A DNA stretch of 37,028 nt from Butyrivibrio sp. (GTDB lineage Bacteria > Bacillota > Clostridia > Lachnospirales > Lachnospiraceae), in the NCBI GenBank assembly GCA_024694565.1, contig JAILJR010000019.1, positions 1-37,028 on the forward strand, in the 5' to 3' direction. How positions within the stretch are numbered: the stretch's first letter is position 1; every line of letters begins with the position of its first letter. Made by a program: the position numbers and the translations under genes. A model generated the notes under the pieces. It was not told the origin of the DNA. It saw only the letters and a list, made by a program, of their open reading frames with translations, and made no database searches. Below, in pieces: positions 23,382-31,393 of the stretch.

Positions 23382-24386
23382 ATGATCTATGAGGCAATAA
23401 GTGAAGAAAATTTAAAGTATTACGAGGACTTTATACCGGGACAATACAGGCATTTTGCATTTTTTCCGGGGGAGATGATTCTTGGAGCTGCAGCTGAAGA
23501 AGAGGATATAAAATTTGCCATGACAGATGATGCAGCAATTAAAGAGACAAAAGACAGTGAGGTTGTTCCGGCCGGAATTATCCTGTTCAACATATTTGAC
23601 CCCCAGACCCTGAACATAGACTGGCTGTTTGTCGATGAACCCTTTCGGGAGCAGAGCATAGCAACAGATTTACTTGGTGCGGCATTTGAAATGTCAAAAA
23701 GAGCAGAGCTTAAATATATCCGGGCAAGAGCATTTAATGAGGATACGGAATCCTTTTTTATAAGGAGAGGCTTTTCCAAAACCGGTTCACAGCACCGTGA
23801 GTGGTTTCTGGAGCTCAAGGATGTTAAAGATATAGCTATGCCATCTGAAGATAACACGCTAATGGCAGGCTCAATAAAGCACCTTCCCAGAGAGGTTGTC
23901 GCAGACGTTATTGACAGATTCACTGACGATGATATTTGTTTTCCGCTTATTCCCGGGCTTGTGGATCCGGATCACAGCTTCATTTGTGCAAAGGGCAAAG
24001 AAATAGTTGGATCTCTTTTTGCTCAGAAGGTGGAAGATGTATATTGCCTTGCGGCATTTAAGGGAAATGAAAACGCAAAAAAAACTCTCTTCGCACATTA
24101 TCTGTTGTCGTTTCAGGATAATACAGAAAATGCTTACCTGCATATCAGATCCTTCCTGGATGAGAATGACAATTTCTTTTCCAAAATGATAACTAAAGCG
24201 GAGTGCATGACCTATCAGGTTTTGACAGCATACCCTGATTCTATGCAAAACGCCGTGGAAGCAGTAGAAAAGGCAATGCTTCAGGAAGAAGAAGCAAATG
24301 AGGCAGATGAAAGCTTTCCCAAGCGCCTTGTTGTTACAGATGTGGAGTATTACAGCGGCATGATTATAGACGAAGAGGAAAACTGA
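23382..24386 (+). CDS. GNAT-like acetyltransferase-domain protein
   Basis: A 334-aa protein. I chose ATG 23382 because GGAG (23371) lies seven bases upstream; the ATG at 23376 is only one base from it. Residues about 60-140 look like a GNAT fold: AGIILFNIFDPQTLNIDWLFVDEPFREQSIATDLLGAAFEMSK is the motif-A region (V-x-x-x-x-R-x-x-x-I/G-A), and AFNEDTESFFIRRGFS is the typical motif-B ending. The usual Q/RxxGxG/A loop is altered to REQSIA, so cofactor binding may be changed. The C-terminal half (ICAKGKEIVGSLFAQKVEDVYCLAAF...) looks like a second, degenerate GNAT-like half, followed by an acidic tail. It lies 245 bp upstream of the giant kinase-like gene on the same strand. Substrate unknown. Confidence 0.75.
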   Translation: MIYEAISEENLKYYEDFIPGQYRHFAFFPGEMILGAAAEEEDIKFAMTDDAAIKETKDSEVVPAGIILFNIFDPQTLNIDWLFVDEPFREQSIATDLLGAAFEMSKRAELKYIRARAFNEDTESFFIRRGFSKTGSQHREWFLELKDVKDIAMPSEDNTLMAGSIKHLPREVVADVIDRFTDDDICFPLIPGLVDPDHSFICAKGKEIVGSLFAQKVEDVYCLAAFKGNENAKKTLFAHYLLSFQDNTENAYLHIRSFLDENDNFFSKMITKAECMTYQVLTAYPDSMQNAVEAVEKAMLQEEEANEADESFPKRLVVTDVEYYSGMIIDEEEN

Positions 24387-24630
24387 TTCCTGGCTGTTAA
24401 TATTAAAAAAATATTTGCCATAACAGGAGGCTTATTCGTATATAGATAAAGCAAACGGCTATGGGATACAAATTTTCAATGTATTTATGTATTGAAAAAC
24501 CAAATTCATATCTGACTGATCATCAGGTAGCCAGGTACTGTCAGTACACATATTTTTGGGCGCTTACAGTATTCGGAAGAGGCCGGAACAAGTCGTATAT
24601 AAACAGGCGATTATCAGGGAGAATAAAAAT

Positions 24631-27600
24631 ATGTTAGAGAGCAACAGAACTTCAATTGAAAGCGTAGATATTTATGCTAATCAGAATCATGATGAGGAAA
24701 GCATTCTTAACAAAAACACAAGTATTCTCGGTGAAAATGTCATGGAGAATAATCTGAATATTTCCAAAAAGAAGGCCAAAGCCAAGTCTTCTAAAAAAGC
24801 AAAGGGCAAAGTTGATTCTTCAAAAAAAGTAAAGGGCAAAGCCGAAAAAGAAGAAAATAAGTTTGATCCGGAGATTTCTGCTTCATTAAGAAACTCTGCA
24901 GAATTTCTGATGACCAAACAGGACATGTATGCCAATGACAACCGCGCACTGTACAAAAGTCGTAAGTTTAACTATGACTCCAGGCTTTCAAGGCTGACAT
25001 CCTGGGAGGACAGAACCGAGGTTAAAGGAAAAAAGCTAAAATACAAGGAAAGAGTCAGTCTTCAGAATGATATGGTCAACATACAGCTTTCTCGTGTTGT
25101 ATGGGACAGAAAACGTTTCTTTTTCATGAAGTTCAATGATGATGGCCCGATGAAAACTCTTAAGGAGCGCGCTTCTCTTCTGGAAAACATTCTTCGTGCA
25201 AACAGGGAAGATATGCAAAAGCTGGGCTTTATTGACAAGGATGGCCACTTTATTGCGGAACAGTTCACAAAAGTACTTGACATGGCTTATGAAGAGACCA
25301 TTGCTGCCTGCGACAACTATTTGAACAACCGCAGTTCACGCAGAAGCAGCATCTGGGGAAGCCGCCGCAAGAAAAAGGTGCAGGACCTGAAAAAGAGACT
25401 GTTAAAAGACCAGGAAAAGTATAAGACCTCATATTTCGCCATAAAGCTTGGGGCCTTTGAACAGGATGAAGAAAAAATCACAAGCCCTCAGAACCTTGTA
25501 GAATCACTTAGCGTTGTTGAAATTGATGATGCTGAATACCAGAAAGAAGGAAATTCAACAGATGTATACCGCGTAATGGTCAAAGAAAACGGTGAAGAAA
25601 AAGTTACAGAAAAAAAATACTACATGAAACAAAATCTGCCCATGCTGGACAAGGACATGGATGGTTTTTTGAAGAGGAGGATCAGTCAGCTTAATAAATC
25701 CCAGGCAAACAAAAAGGCTTCAGCGAAGCTGGATGAGAACACTAAAGCCGGAATGAAGGCAAGTCAGCTTGAGGAACAGCGTATGGCAAAGGTTCACGCA
25801 GATGATGTGGATTATAAGAATGGAATTGAGTTCCTTGAGCTAATGAAGAAAAATATTGATGGAGCAGGGGTTAAGAAAGCTAACGCGTTCAGGATAAGTT
25901 ATTCAAACTTCTTTAAACATAACTTTGACCGGTTGTTTAAGGAGCTTTACCAGGTAAATCAGCAGATCAGGTATCTCAATGGGCATCTGAAGGAAAAATT
26001 TTCCGACTGGGAAAAGAAATCCGCAGGTGATACAGCTGCTGCTTATGTAAAGGAATTACTAAGGGATAATGGAATACAGAATGATAATACTTCACTGAAA
26101 AGGTTGAAAGAAGTATCTGCTTCCGAATGGATCATAGATCAGCTTAATCTTAAGGATGCAGACATAATCAGTTTTATGAAAAGTCTTGATAAGCAGAAAC
26201 CTAATGAAAATATGAAAATACCAAACAGTGAAGAAACAACAAGCCGTCTGGAAGCACTGCTCCGTTACACAACCGGCAAGGAAGTAGAGCTTTATGGTCA
26301 GATAAAGGAGAACGCCAAGGGCGATGAGAGCGATATGTCTCAGTACAATACCATGGCAACAGGTCTTTTGGCCGATGAGTACGGATTTAAGGATGAAATA
26401 GTCCAGACCTATATTAAAACCGCTGAGTTCGACCAATGGGATGATCAGACCTACAGTGGAACCGTAACCCTTCAGGAGATAGCCGAGGGTGAAGAGTGGA
26501 TTGAGGTGTGCAAAAGAGCAAGAAGCAATAAAATGAAGATACGGCACACTGAAAACTCCATAAGGCAGCTTATTCGTCTGCAGATGTTTGATACTCTCTG
26601 CATGCAGCAGGATCGCCACGGCAGGAACTTCAAGTGTATCACAGAAGAGAAGGATAATGTTATTTACATCAAGTCAATTCGTGCCTATGATCATGACCAG
26701 AGCTTCACAGAAGATAATCTGGCAGAGAGCTTTCAGGAGAAGAAGGGCAAGGATGGAAAGCTCATAGAATCAGTTAAGAATTGTTTCCTTCCTTCTACCC
26801 TTAAGGTAGTCAAGAAGAATTCACCTGAGTACCGCTACGTTGTCAGCAAATACTTCGGCGGCAAGGTTGCACCTCCTCCAACCTGGATGACAGGCAATAA
26901 TGAGCTGAAGTATAAGGATGCAAATGGCAAGGATATTGTGCCTGATAAGTATTTGCAGGGTTTTATCAAGGCTTATGGATTTTCTAATGATGAAACCAAC
27001 AGTTTTGATCATGATATCGATGCACGCACAGAGGAGGACTATGACGCAAAAGAAAGGTTTGTTAAACGAAACCAGGTTGGGTTAAACTGGAATGAACAAT
27101 GGAATTATGAAAAAAACAGAGCTGGTATTGGGACTGAAAACAGCGATTTCGATGTACAATCCGAGTCAAAAATCATAGTCAGATCAACAGGAAAGGAAAT
27201 CAAGAAAGGAAAGACTCTCGGGGGGAATTATTTGAGTGTTTTGAATGATATTTATGATATCACAGTAAAAATTGAAGAATATTTTACGAATAGAAAGATA
27301 AAGCCCGAAAGTCCTTCACGATTAAGAAAAAAGCTGAATGCAGGTAAAAAAGTTGATCAACATGAAAAGATCATGTTTGACAAAGATATGATGAAGGAAA
27401 AAATCAGGAATTGTAATCATGAAGAAAAAAAGACATTTGCCAACAATATTAAAAAACTTGTAAATATTGCTGAAACGTATGATTTTTCAGATGTGGTAAC
27501 CCGCAATGACATTATTGAAAATGCATGCTTTAAACATGTGAATGACAAGAATAATGGGATTTTACCTGCAAAAGTTATAACCGGCAAAGATAATAAAAAG

Positions 27601-28269
27601 ATCACTGAGAGAAAGGGACTTTTTCAGGCATGGATAAATGAGGTGATTCATACTTTTGTCGATGCATTTTCAGATGATGAAGAAATGGTAGCTTTGATCC
27701 GCGGCGATCAGGCGGAGCCGGAAGCTTTGGCTGAATTCAAGAATGAGAACGGAGATCTTGAAATTCCGGGACTCCTTCATGCAGACAGAGAAGCCTATGA
27801 ATCAGTATGTCGATTGGTAAGGGATTTTGATAACGGCACAATAAGGGAAAAACTCACGGCCAAGAAGCTTGCAAAGGGAGCAATCGATGCTATTCAAAAA
27901 CGGGCAAAGGAATTAAAAGAGCGCTATGAGTACATGCAGATCAAAGCTGAAAAGCTGCTCGCCATAAAGTACCCCAATGAGTCAGAGGACAGCCCATATC
28001 GCAAATTCTTCCTTGATAAGGAGGACTACAGCACGCTTGGGAAAATGTCGGATTTTGCAATAGATCCCGGGGACAGCTATCTCGTTCAGGACAATGAGCA
28101 TTATCTCAGCTGCCAGAAATCATTCCAGGAACTCTCAACAGTCGGAGAGCTGAAGGATAAGCTTGATGCGCGCCAGAGGATAATAAAAGATCCCAAGCGC
28201 TGGAACTGGATAGAGAAAGAGTGCCCGAATGACCTTCAGACAGATGTGGAGGACAGGATAGCTTCTTAA
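24631..28269 (+). CDS. Giant protein (1212 aa) with atypical (PI3/4-kinase- or HipA-like) kinase signature
   Basis: I start at ATG 24631 (AGGGAGA eight bases upstream); an in-frame TTG at 24556 lacks a ribosome-binding site. The N-terminus is polar (MLESNRTSIESVDIYANQNH), then a Lys-rich low-complexity block (KKKAKAKSSKKAKGK). A helical region follows with KVLDMAYEETIAACDNYLNN. Around residue 300, STDVYRVMV...EKKYYMKQNLP could be the ATP-binding strands with their lysine. Residues 650-690 read RLQMFDTLCMQQDRHGRNFK...IRAYDHDQSF. DRHxxN (661-666) and a DHD (687-689) are spaced like the catalytic loop and metal-binding Asp of PI3/4-kinase and HipA-like kinases. The rest is charged helical sequence, with an Asn/Lys-rich patch at about 850-1000. 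No signal peptide is seen. Role unknown; a delivered effector kinase is one possibility (inference). A strong terminator follows. Confidence 0.88.
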   Translation: MLESNRTSIESVDIYANQNHDEESILNKNTSILGENVMENNLNISKKKAKAKSSKKAKGKVDSSKKVKGKAEKEENKFDPEISASLRNSAEFLMTKQDMYANDNRALYKSRKFNYDSRLSRLTSWEDRTEVKGKKLKYKERVSLQNDMVNIQLSRVVWDRKRFFFMKFNDDGPMKTLKERASLLENILRANREDMQKLGFIDKDGHFIAEQFTKVLDMAYEETIAACDNYLNNRSSRRSSIWGSRRKKKVQDLKKRLLKDQEKYKTSYFAIKLGAFEQDEEKITSPQNLVESLSVVEIDDAEYQKEGNSTDVYRVMVKENGEEKVTEKKYYMKQNLPMLDKDMDGFLKRRISQLNKSQANKKASAKLDENTKAGMKASQLEEQRMAKVHADDVDYKNGIEFLELMKKNIDGAGVKKANAFRISYSNFFKHNFDRLFKELYQVNQQIRYLNGHLKEKFSDWEKKSAGDTAAAYVKELLRDNGIQNDNTSLKRLKEVSASEWIIDQLNLKDADIISFMKSLDKQKPNENMKIPNSEETTSRLEALLRYTTGKEVELYGQIKENAKGDESDMSQYNTMATGLLADEYGFKDEIVQTYIKTAEFDQWDDQTYSGTVTLQEIAEGEEWIEVCKRARSNKMKIRHTENSIRQLIRLQMFDTLCMQQDRHGRNFKCITEEKDNVIYIKSIRAYDHDQSFTEDNLAESFQEKKGKDGKLIESVKNCFLPSTLKVVKKNSPEYRYVVSKYFGGKVAPPPTWMTGNNELKYKDANGKDIVPDKYLQGFIKAYGFSNDETNSFDHDIDARTEEDYDAKERFVKRNQVGLNWNEQWNYEKNRAGIGTENSDFDVQSESKIIVRSTGKEIKKGKTLGGNYLSVLNDIYDITVKIEEYFTNRKIKPESPSRLRKKLNAGKKVDQHEKIMFDKDMMKEKIRNCNHEEKKTFANNIKKLVNIAETYDFSDVVTRNDIIENACFKHVNDKNNGILPAKVITGKDNKKITERKGLFQAWINEVIHTFVDAFSDDEEMVALIRGDQAEPEALAEFKNENGDLEIPGLLHADREAYESVCRLVRDFDNGTIREKLTAKKLAKGAIDAIQKRAKELKERYEYMQIKAEKLLAIKYPNESEDSPYRKFFLDKEDYSTLGKMSDFAIDPGDSYLVQDNEHYLSCQKSFQELSTVGELKDKLDARQRIIKDPKRWNWIEKECPNDLQTDVEDRIAS

Positions 28270-28322
28270 ATCAGGATTACCATGTAACTGATTTTTGAGC
28301 AGTTCAATCGGACAAAAAGCCG

Positions 28323-28355
28323 GGGCCGGTCCAAAAGGACCGGCCCTGTTTTTTT
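28323..28355 (+). terminator. Rho-independent terminator
   Basis: GGGCCGGTCC-AAAA-GGACCGGCCC is a perfect 10-bp GC-rich stem followed by TG and seven T, 54 bases after the stop of the giant kinase-like gene. Confidence 0.93.
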
Positions 28356-28369
28356 CTTCAATAATTGAT

Positions 28370-28564
28370 ACAATTCAGTTGCCAGCCAGCCGGAGCAGAC
28401 CAGAGCAAGTGAAAGGCTGAGCCGGGGTGCCTTGAAAAACGTCGGCACTTAGCGCACGTACTTTGGGCGCTTAGTACCGTTACGTTTTTCACGGAGCGAA
28501 AGCGTCACCCAGGGCAGACTTACACTTGCGGCGGTCTGCTCCGGCTGGCTGGCAACTGAATTGT
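28370..28564 (+). repeat. Family-1 palindromic element, copy B
   Basis: This is the best-preserved copy. A perfect 32-bp outer inverted repeat begins ACAATTCAGTTGCC and continues AGCCAGCCGGAGCAGACC. Inner pairs are GCAAGTG/CACTTGC and TGAAAAACGT/ACGTTTTTCA. The apex is CGGCACTTAGCGC-loop-GCGCTTAGTACCG, paired except for a C.A and a T.T mismatch. An unpaired block GGAGCGAAAGCGTCACCC follows on the right side. Together with the terminator it accounts for most of the 406-bp gap 28270-28675; the remaining AT-rich 110 bp before larB may hold its promoter. Confidence 0.9.
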
Positions 28565-28675
28565 TACTATTTAATAACAAAAAAATTCAAAGTTGTGTTA
28601 CTATGTAATATAGAATAGTTTGCGACAAATTGATTTTTTACAATATTGTCTGATGCTTTGATACGGAGATAGCAT

Positions 28676-29458
28676 ATGGATGAAAATAGCACTCTGAGAC
28701 TTCTTGAAGCTGTTAAGGACGGCTCATTACCTATAGATAAGGCACTGCTTGAGCTGAGGAAGGCACCCTTTGAGGATCTGGGCTTTGTAAAACCTGATTA
28801 TCACCGGGGACTTCGCCAGGGAAAATCTGAAGTGATCTACGGTCAGGGCAAGACAAAAGAACAGATACTGAAGATATCTGAAAAATTTTTGGAACATGGA
28901 CAGGACAAGGTGCTCATTACAAGGATGAGTTCGGAGGCAGCAGACTATTATAGAAGCGAGAAGACCTCTTTTACAGAAGAGCTTTTCTATGACAGTCTCA
29001 GCAGGGTTGGAATAGCCTACGGGAATGGTGTGTCAAGGGACAATGCAGATGATGGCGCAGGCACGATAGTTGTTGCAACGGGCGGAACAAGTGACATGCC
29101 TGTTGCTGAGGAGGCAGCTCTCACCGCAGAGTTCTACGGCAACAAGGTGGAGAGGCTCTACGATGTTGGAGTGGCAGGTATTCACAGACTTATGAACAAA
29201 GGTGTTCTGGACAAGATTATGACAGCCGGTGTGATCATAGCCATCGCCGGGATGGAGGGAGCGCTTGCCAGCGTGATAGGAGGGCTTGCTGACTGTCCCG
29301 TCATAGCGGTTCCGACCAGCGTCGGCTACGGAGCATCCTTCGGCGGTCTGTCAGCTCTTTTGTCAATGCTCAATTCCTGTGCAAGTGGAGTGAGCGTGGT
29401 GAATATTGACAACGGCTTCGGTGCAGGTTATCTTGCGAGCATGATAAACCGGAAATGA
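28676..29458 (+). CDS. larB: LarB-type pyridinium-3,5-biscarboxylic acid mononucleotide synthase
   Basis: LarB carboxylates and hydrolyses nicotinic acid adenine dinucleotide, the first step of the nickel-pincer cofactor used by lactate racemase and related enzymes. The N-terminal region LGFVKPDYHRGLRQGKSEVIYG is the family hallmark. The C-terminal half is a PurE-like fold (VVATGGTSDMPVAEEAALTAEFYG; DVGVAGIHRLM; AGMEGALASVIGGL; VIAVPTSVGYGASFGGLSALLSMLNSC). At 260 aa it has the usual length. GGAGAT precedes the ATG. larC, larE and a lactate-racemase gene are not in the window, so the cofactor's use cannot be told here. Confidence 0.92.
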   Translation: MDENSTLRLLEAVKDGSLPIDKALLELRKAPFEDLGFVKPDYHRGLRQGKSEVIYGQGKTKEQILKISEKFLEHGQDKVLITRMSSEAADYYRSEKTSFTEELFYDSLSRVGIAYGNGVSRDNADDGAGTIVVATGGTSDMPVAEEAALTAEFYGNKVERLYDVGVAGIHRLMNKGVLDKIMTAGVIIAIAGMEGALASVIGGLADCPVIAVPTSVGYGASFGGLSALLSMLNSCASGVSVVNIDNGFGAGYLASMINRK

Positions 29459-29520
29459 AGCGGGAGGTTTTTAATCAAGGTCACAATTTTTTTTGCCAAA
29501 CGGGCCGGGATGGCGGGGAA

Positions 29521-29630
29521 CTGTAGCGAAATAAATTGTTCAGTTAATTCTTCTACAGTTTCTAAGACGTGAAATTGCTCAGTTAATTCTGCTACAGTTC
29601 ATAAGGCACGATATTGCTGTCCGTTAAGCC
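29521..29630 (+). repeat. 39-bp direct repeat (2 units plus a partial)
   Basis: CTACAGTT starts units at 29553 and 29592, 39 bp apart, each followed by (C)TAAG(A/G)C(G/A)..GA(A/T)ATTGCT. A partial unit with TTCAGTTAATTCTT precedes from 29521. It lies between larB and the ABC transporter genes. Confidence 0.7.
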
Positions 29631-29694
29631 CTCACTCATTGTGGCATAAATATTATCTTTGGAACTGTTTGAAAAATAATTTTCACAGTTTCCT

Positions 29695-29722
29695 GGAGGA
29701 GAGGATGAAAAGAGTATTATGA
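29695..29722 (+). promoter_or_regulatory. Strong Shine-Dalgarno driving a five-codon mini-ORF coupled to the next gene
   Basis: GGAGGAGAGG (29695-29704) directly precedes ATG 29705, which opens the mini-ORF MKRVL ending at TGA 29720-29722. That TGA overlaps the ATG (29719) of the substrate-binding protein as ATGA. The real gene start is 14 bases from the Shine-Dalgarno, too far for good use, so coupled reinitiation is plausible. Confidence 0.5.
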
Positions 29723-30978
29723 AACTAAGTAAATTTAAGAAGCATTTTTCCATTTTGGCAGTAGTGCTTATACTTGCCATGGTATTGGGAACCGTTGCAG
29801 GTGCAATCGCCGGAGCGGTCCGCTCATCCGGTGTAGAACCGGTAAGACCGGATGCGCAGGAAGAAACAGTCAGTGAATCCGGGGATACTGACGAAGCTAA
29901 GTCCCCAGAGACAGCGAAGGCTCAGGATACAGAGGCCTCCGGGCAGGACAAGGACCAGACGGCCTCCAAGTCCCAGGATAATTCGGAAACGGGTTCAGAT
30001 GCGTCAGATCAGGCATCCGGCGATACAGCAGCTTCTTCTGAAGCATCCGATAGCTCGTCAGACAATAAAGCTTCAGATGAATCAGCGGCGGGAGATGTGA
30101 CAATCCGCATCGCAGCCCTCAAGGGGCCCACAACCATAGGCCTTGTAAACCTTATAAATGATGCGAATAACAAGGAGACAGAAACCAACTACGAATTTGA
30201 GATGTACACTGCAGGCTCTGACATCATGGCAGCCATGGTAGCAGGAAAGGTCGATATAGGACTTGTTCCCTCAAACGTAGCCTGCGTTATGAACAACAAG
30301 GTAGAGGGCGGAGTGACAGTCATTGATATCAACACCCTTGGCGTTCTCGAGTGCGTATCATCCGATAAAGCAATAAAAGGGATTTCCGACCTTGCAGGAA
30401 AGACCCTCTACATGACAGGTCAGGGAGCAACCCCTGAGTACACGGTAAATTACTTATTGAAGGCAGCAGGCATCAAGGACTGCAAGATCGAATTCAAGTC
30501 AGAGCCCACCGAGATAGTATCAGCTATGGCAGAGGACGATGCGATAGTATCAGTACTTCCCCAGCCCTTCGCCACAGCCGCACAGGCTCAGAACGACAAG
30601 CTGATCTCCAACTTCAAACTTGAAGACGAGTGGAAAAAGTTTAACCCGGATTCAGGCATAGTAACCGGCGTAACTGTAGTATCAAACGCCTTCTTAAAGG
30701 ACCACGAAGCTGCAGTCAAGGCCTTTATCGCTGACCACGAAAAGAGCGCCCAGGCCGCAACAGCCGACGTAGACAAAACCGCAGCCCTTGTAGTAGAGCA
30801 GGGCATAATAGCCAAAGAGCCCTTGGCCAAAAAGGCCATCCCCTCCTGTAGCGTAGTCTGCCTCACCGGCCCCGAAATGAAAACCACCCTACAGGATTAC
30901 CTGAAGGTCCTCTTTTCTGAAGACCCCAAATCCGTAGGCGGCTCCTTACCTGAAGACTCATTTTATTACACTGAGTAA
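29719..30978 (+). CDS. ABC transporter substrate-binding protein, SsuA/NMT1-like
   Basis: Captures a substrate outside the cell for the permease and ATPase encoded at 31394-32751. The N-terminus KFKKHFSILAVVLILAMVLGTVAGAIAGAV is a signal anchor with no lipobox cysteine, unlike most Gram-positive binding proteins. A roughly 80-residue acidic Ser/Asp/Glu/Ala linker follows (about residues 45-125). The binding domain starts VTIRIAALKGPTTIGLVNLI and continues with MVAGKVDIGLVPSNVA, SDLAGKTLYMTGQGATPEYTVNYLLK and SVLPQPFATAA, typical of the SsuA/ThiY/TauA periplasmic fold for aliphatic sulfonates, taurine or pyrimidines. The ligand is unknown. At 419 aa it is long for the family because of the linker. 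Two palindromic elements separate it from its permease gene. Confidence 0.88.
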   Translation: MKLSKFKKHFSILAVVLILAMVLGTVAGAIAGAVRSSGVEPVRPDAQEETVSESGDTDEAKSPETAKAQDTEASGQDKDQTASKSQDNSETGSDASDQASGDTAASSEASDSSSDNKASDESAAGDVTIRIAALKGPTTIGLVNLINDANNKETETNYEFEMYTAGSDIMAAMVAGKVDIGLVPSNVACVMNNKVEGGVTVIDINTLGVLECVSSDKAIKGISDLAGKTLYMTGQGATPEYTVNYLLKAAGIKDCKIEFKSEPTEIVSAMAEDDAIVSVLPQPFATAAQAQNDKLISNFKLEDEWKKFNPDSGIVTGVTVVSNAFLKDHEAAVKAFIADHEKSAQAATADVDKTAALVVEQGIIAKEPLAKKAIPSCSVVCLTGPEMKTTLQDYLKVLFSEDPKSVGGSLPEDSFYYTE

Positions 30979-31029
30979 AGCGCCACTTAAATACATTACA
31001 GAATACCTTGTAACAGGCAAAGAATAAGA

Positions 31030-31175
31030 GTAACTATTCAAAGCCAAGACACGGAAACGCCCACGTTTCCGTGTTGTCGGCTATCCTCCAAACGGAACCA
31101 TTTGAAAATGCATCTGCTCGAGCTTGCCCGGCAAATGCATTTTCACAAAATCTCCGCCTGGCTCTTAATAGTTAC
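31030..31175 (+). repeat. Family-2 palindromic element, copy 2
   Basis: A 146-bp homologue of 13269-13413. The outer stem GTAACTATT faces AATAGTTAC, then AGCCA faces TGGCT. Hairpin one is ACGGAAACG-CCCA-CGTTTCCGT, a perfect 9-bp stem. The unpaired block TGTCGGCTATCCTCCAAA is conserved. Inner stem TGAAAATGCAT faces ATGCATTTTCA. Stem bases differ from copy 1 in compensating pairs (TACAT/ATGTA there, TGCAT/ATGCA here). Confidence 0.82.
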
Positions 31176-31233
31176 AAATAGAATTTATATCGACTAAAGC
31201 TCCTGCTTCAGAGAAATGTATACATATGAGTGA

Positions 31234-31375
31234 GGCCGGTAGATGATATTTAAGCTGCCGCAGCGGCCCTTGCGAGCGGCCGGCACTTAGCGGCCGTACT
31301 TTGGCCGCTTAGTACCGCTGCCAGCGAGCAGGAGCGCAAGCGTGCCCAAGGCAGCTTAAATATCATCTACCGGCC
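31234..31375 (+). repeat. Family-1 palindromic element, copy C
   Basis: A perfect 26-bp inverted repeat begins GGCCGGTAGATGATATTTAA and continues GCTGCC. It bears no resemblance to the arms of A, B or D. The apex CGGCACTTAGCGGC-CGTACTTTG-GCCGCTTAGTACCG is the family core, with the same C.A and T.T mismatches. The right side carries GGAGCGCAAGCGTGCCC, and CTTGCG on the left can pair with CGCAAG. Its edge lies directly next to the GGAG that is the only ribosome-binding site before the permease ATG. With family-2 copy 2 it fills the 415-bp gap 30979-31393. Confidence 0.9.
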
Positions 31376-31393
31376 GGAGTAAATCATTCCACC

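Noticed and set aside
24556..24630. N-terminal extension of the kinase-like giant from TTG 24556
   Set aside because: No Shine-Dalgarno before the TTG, whereas AGGGAGA is well placed before ATG 24631, and the resulting N-terminus resembles that of the other giant.
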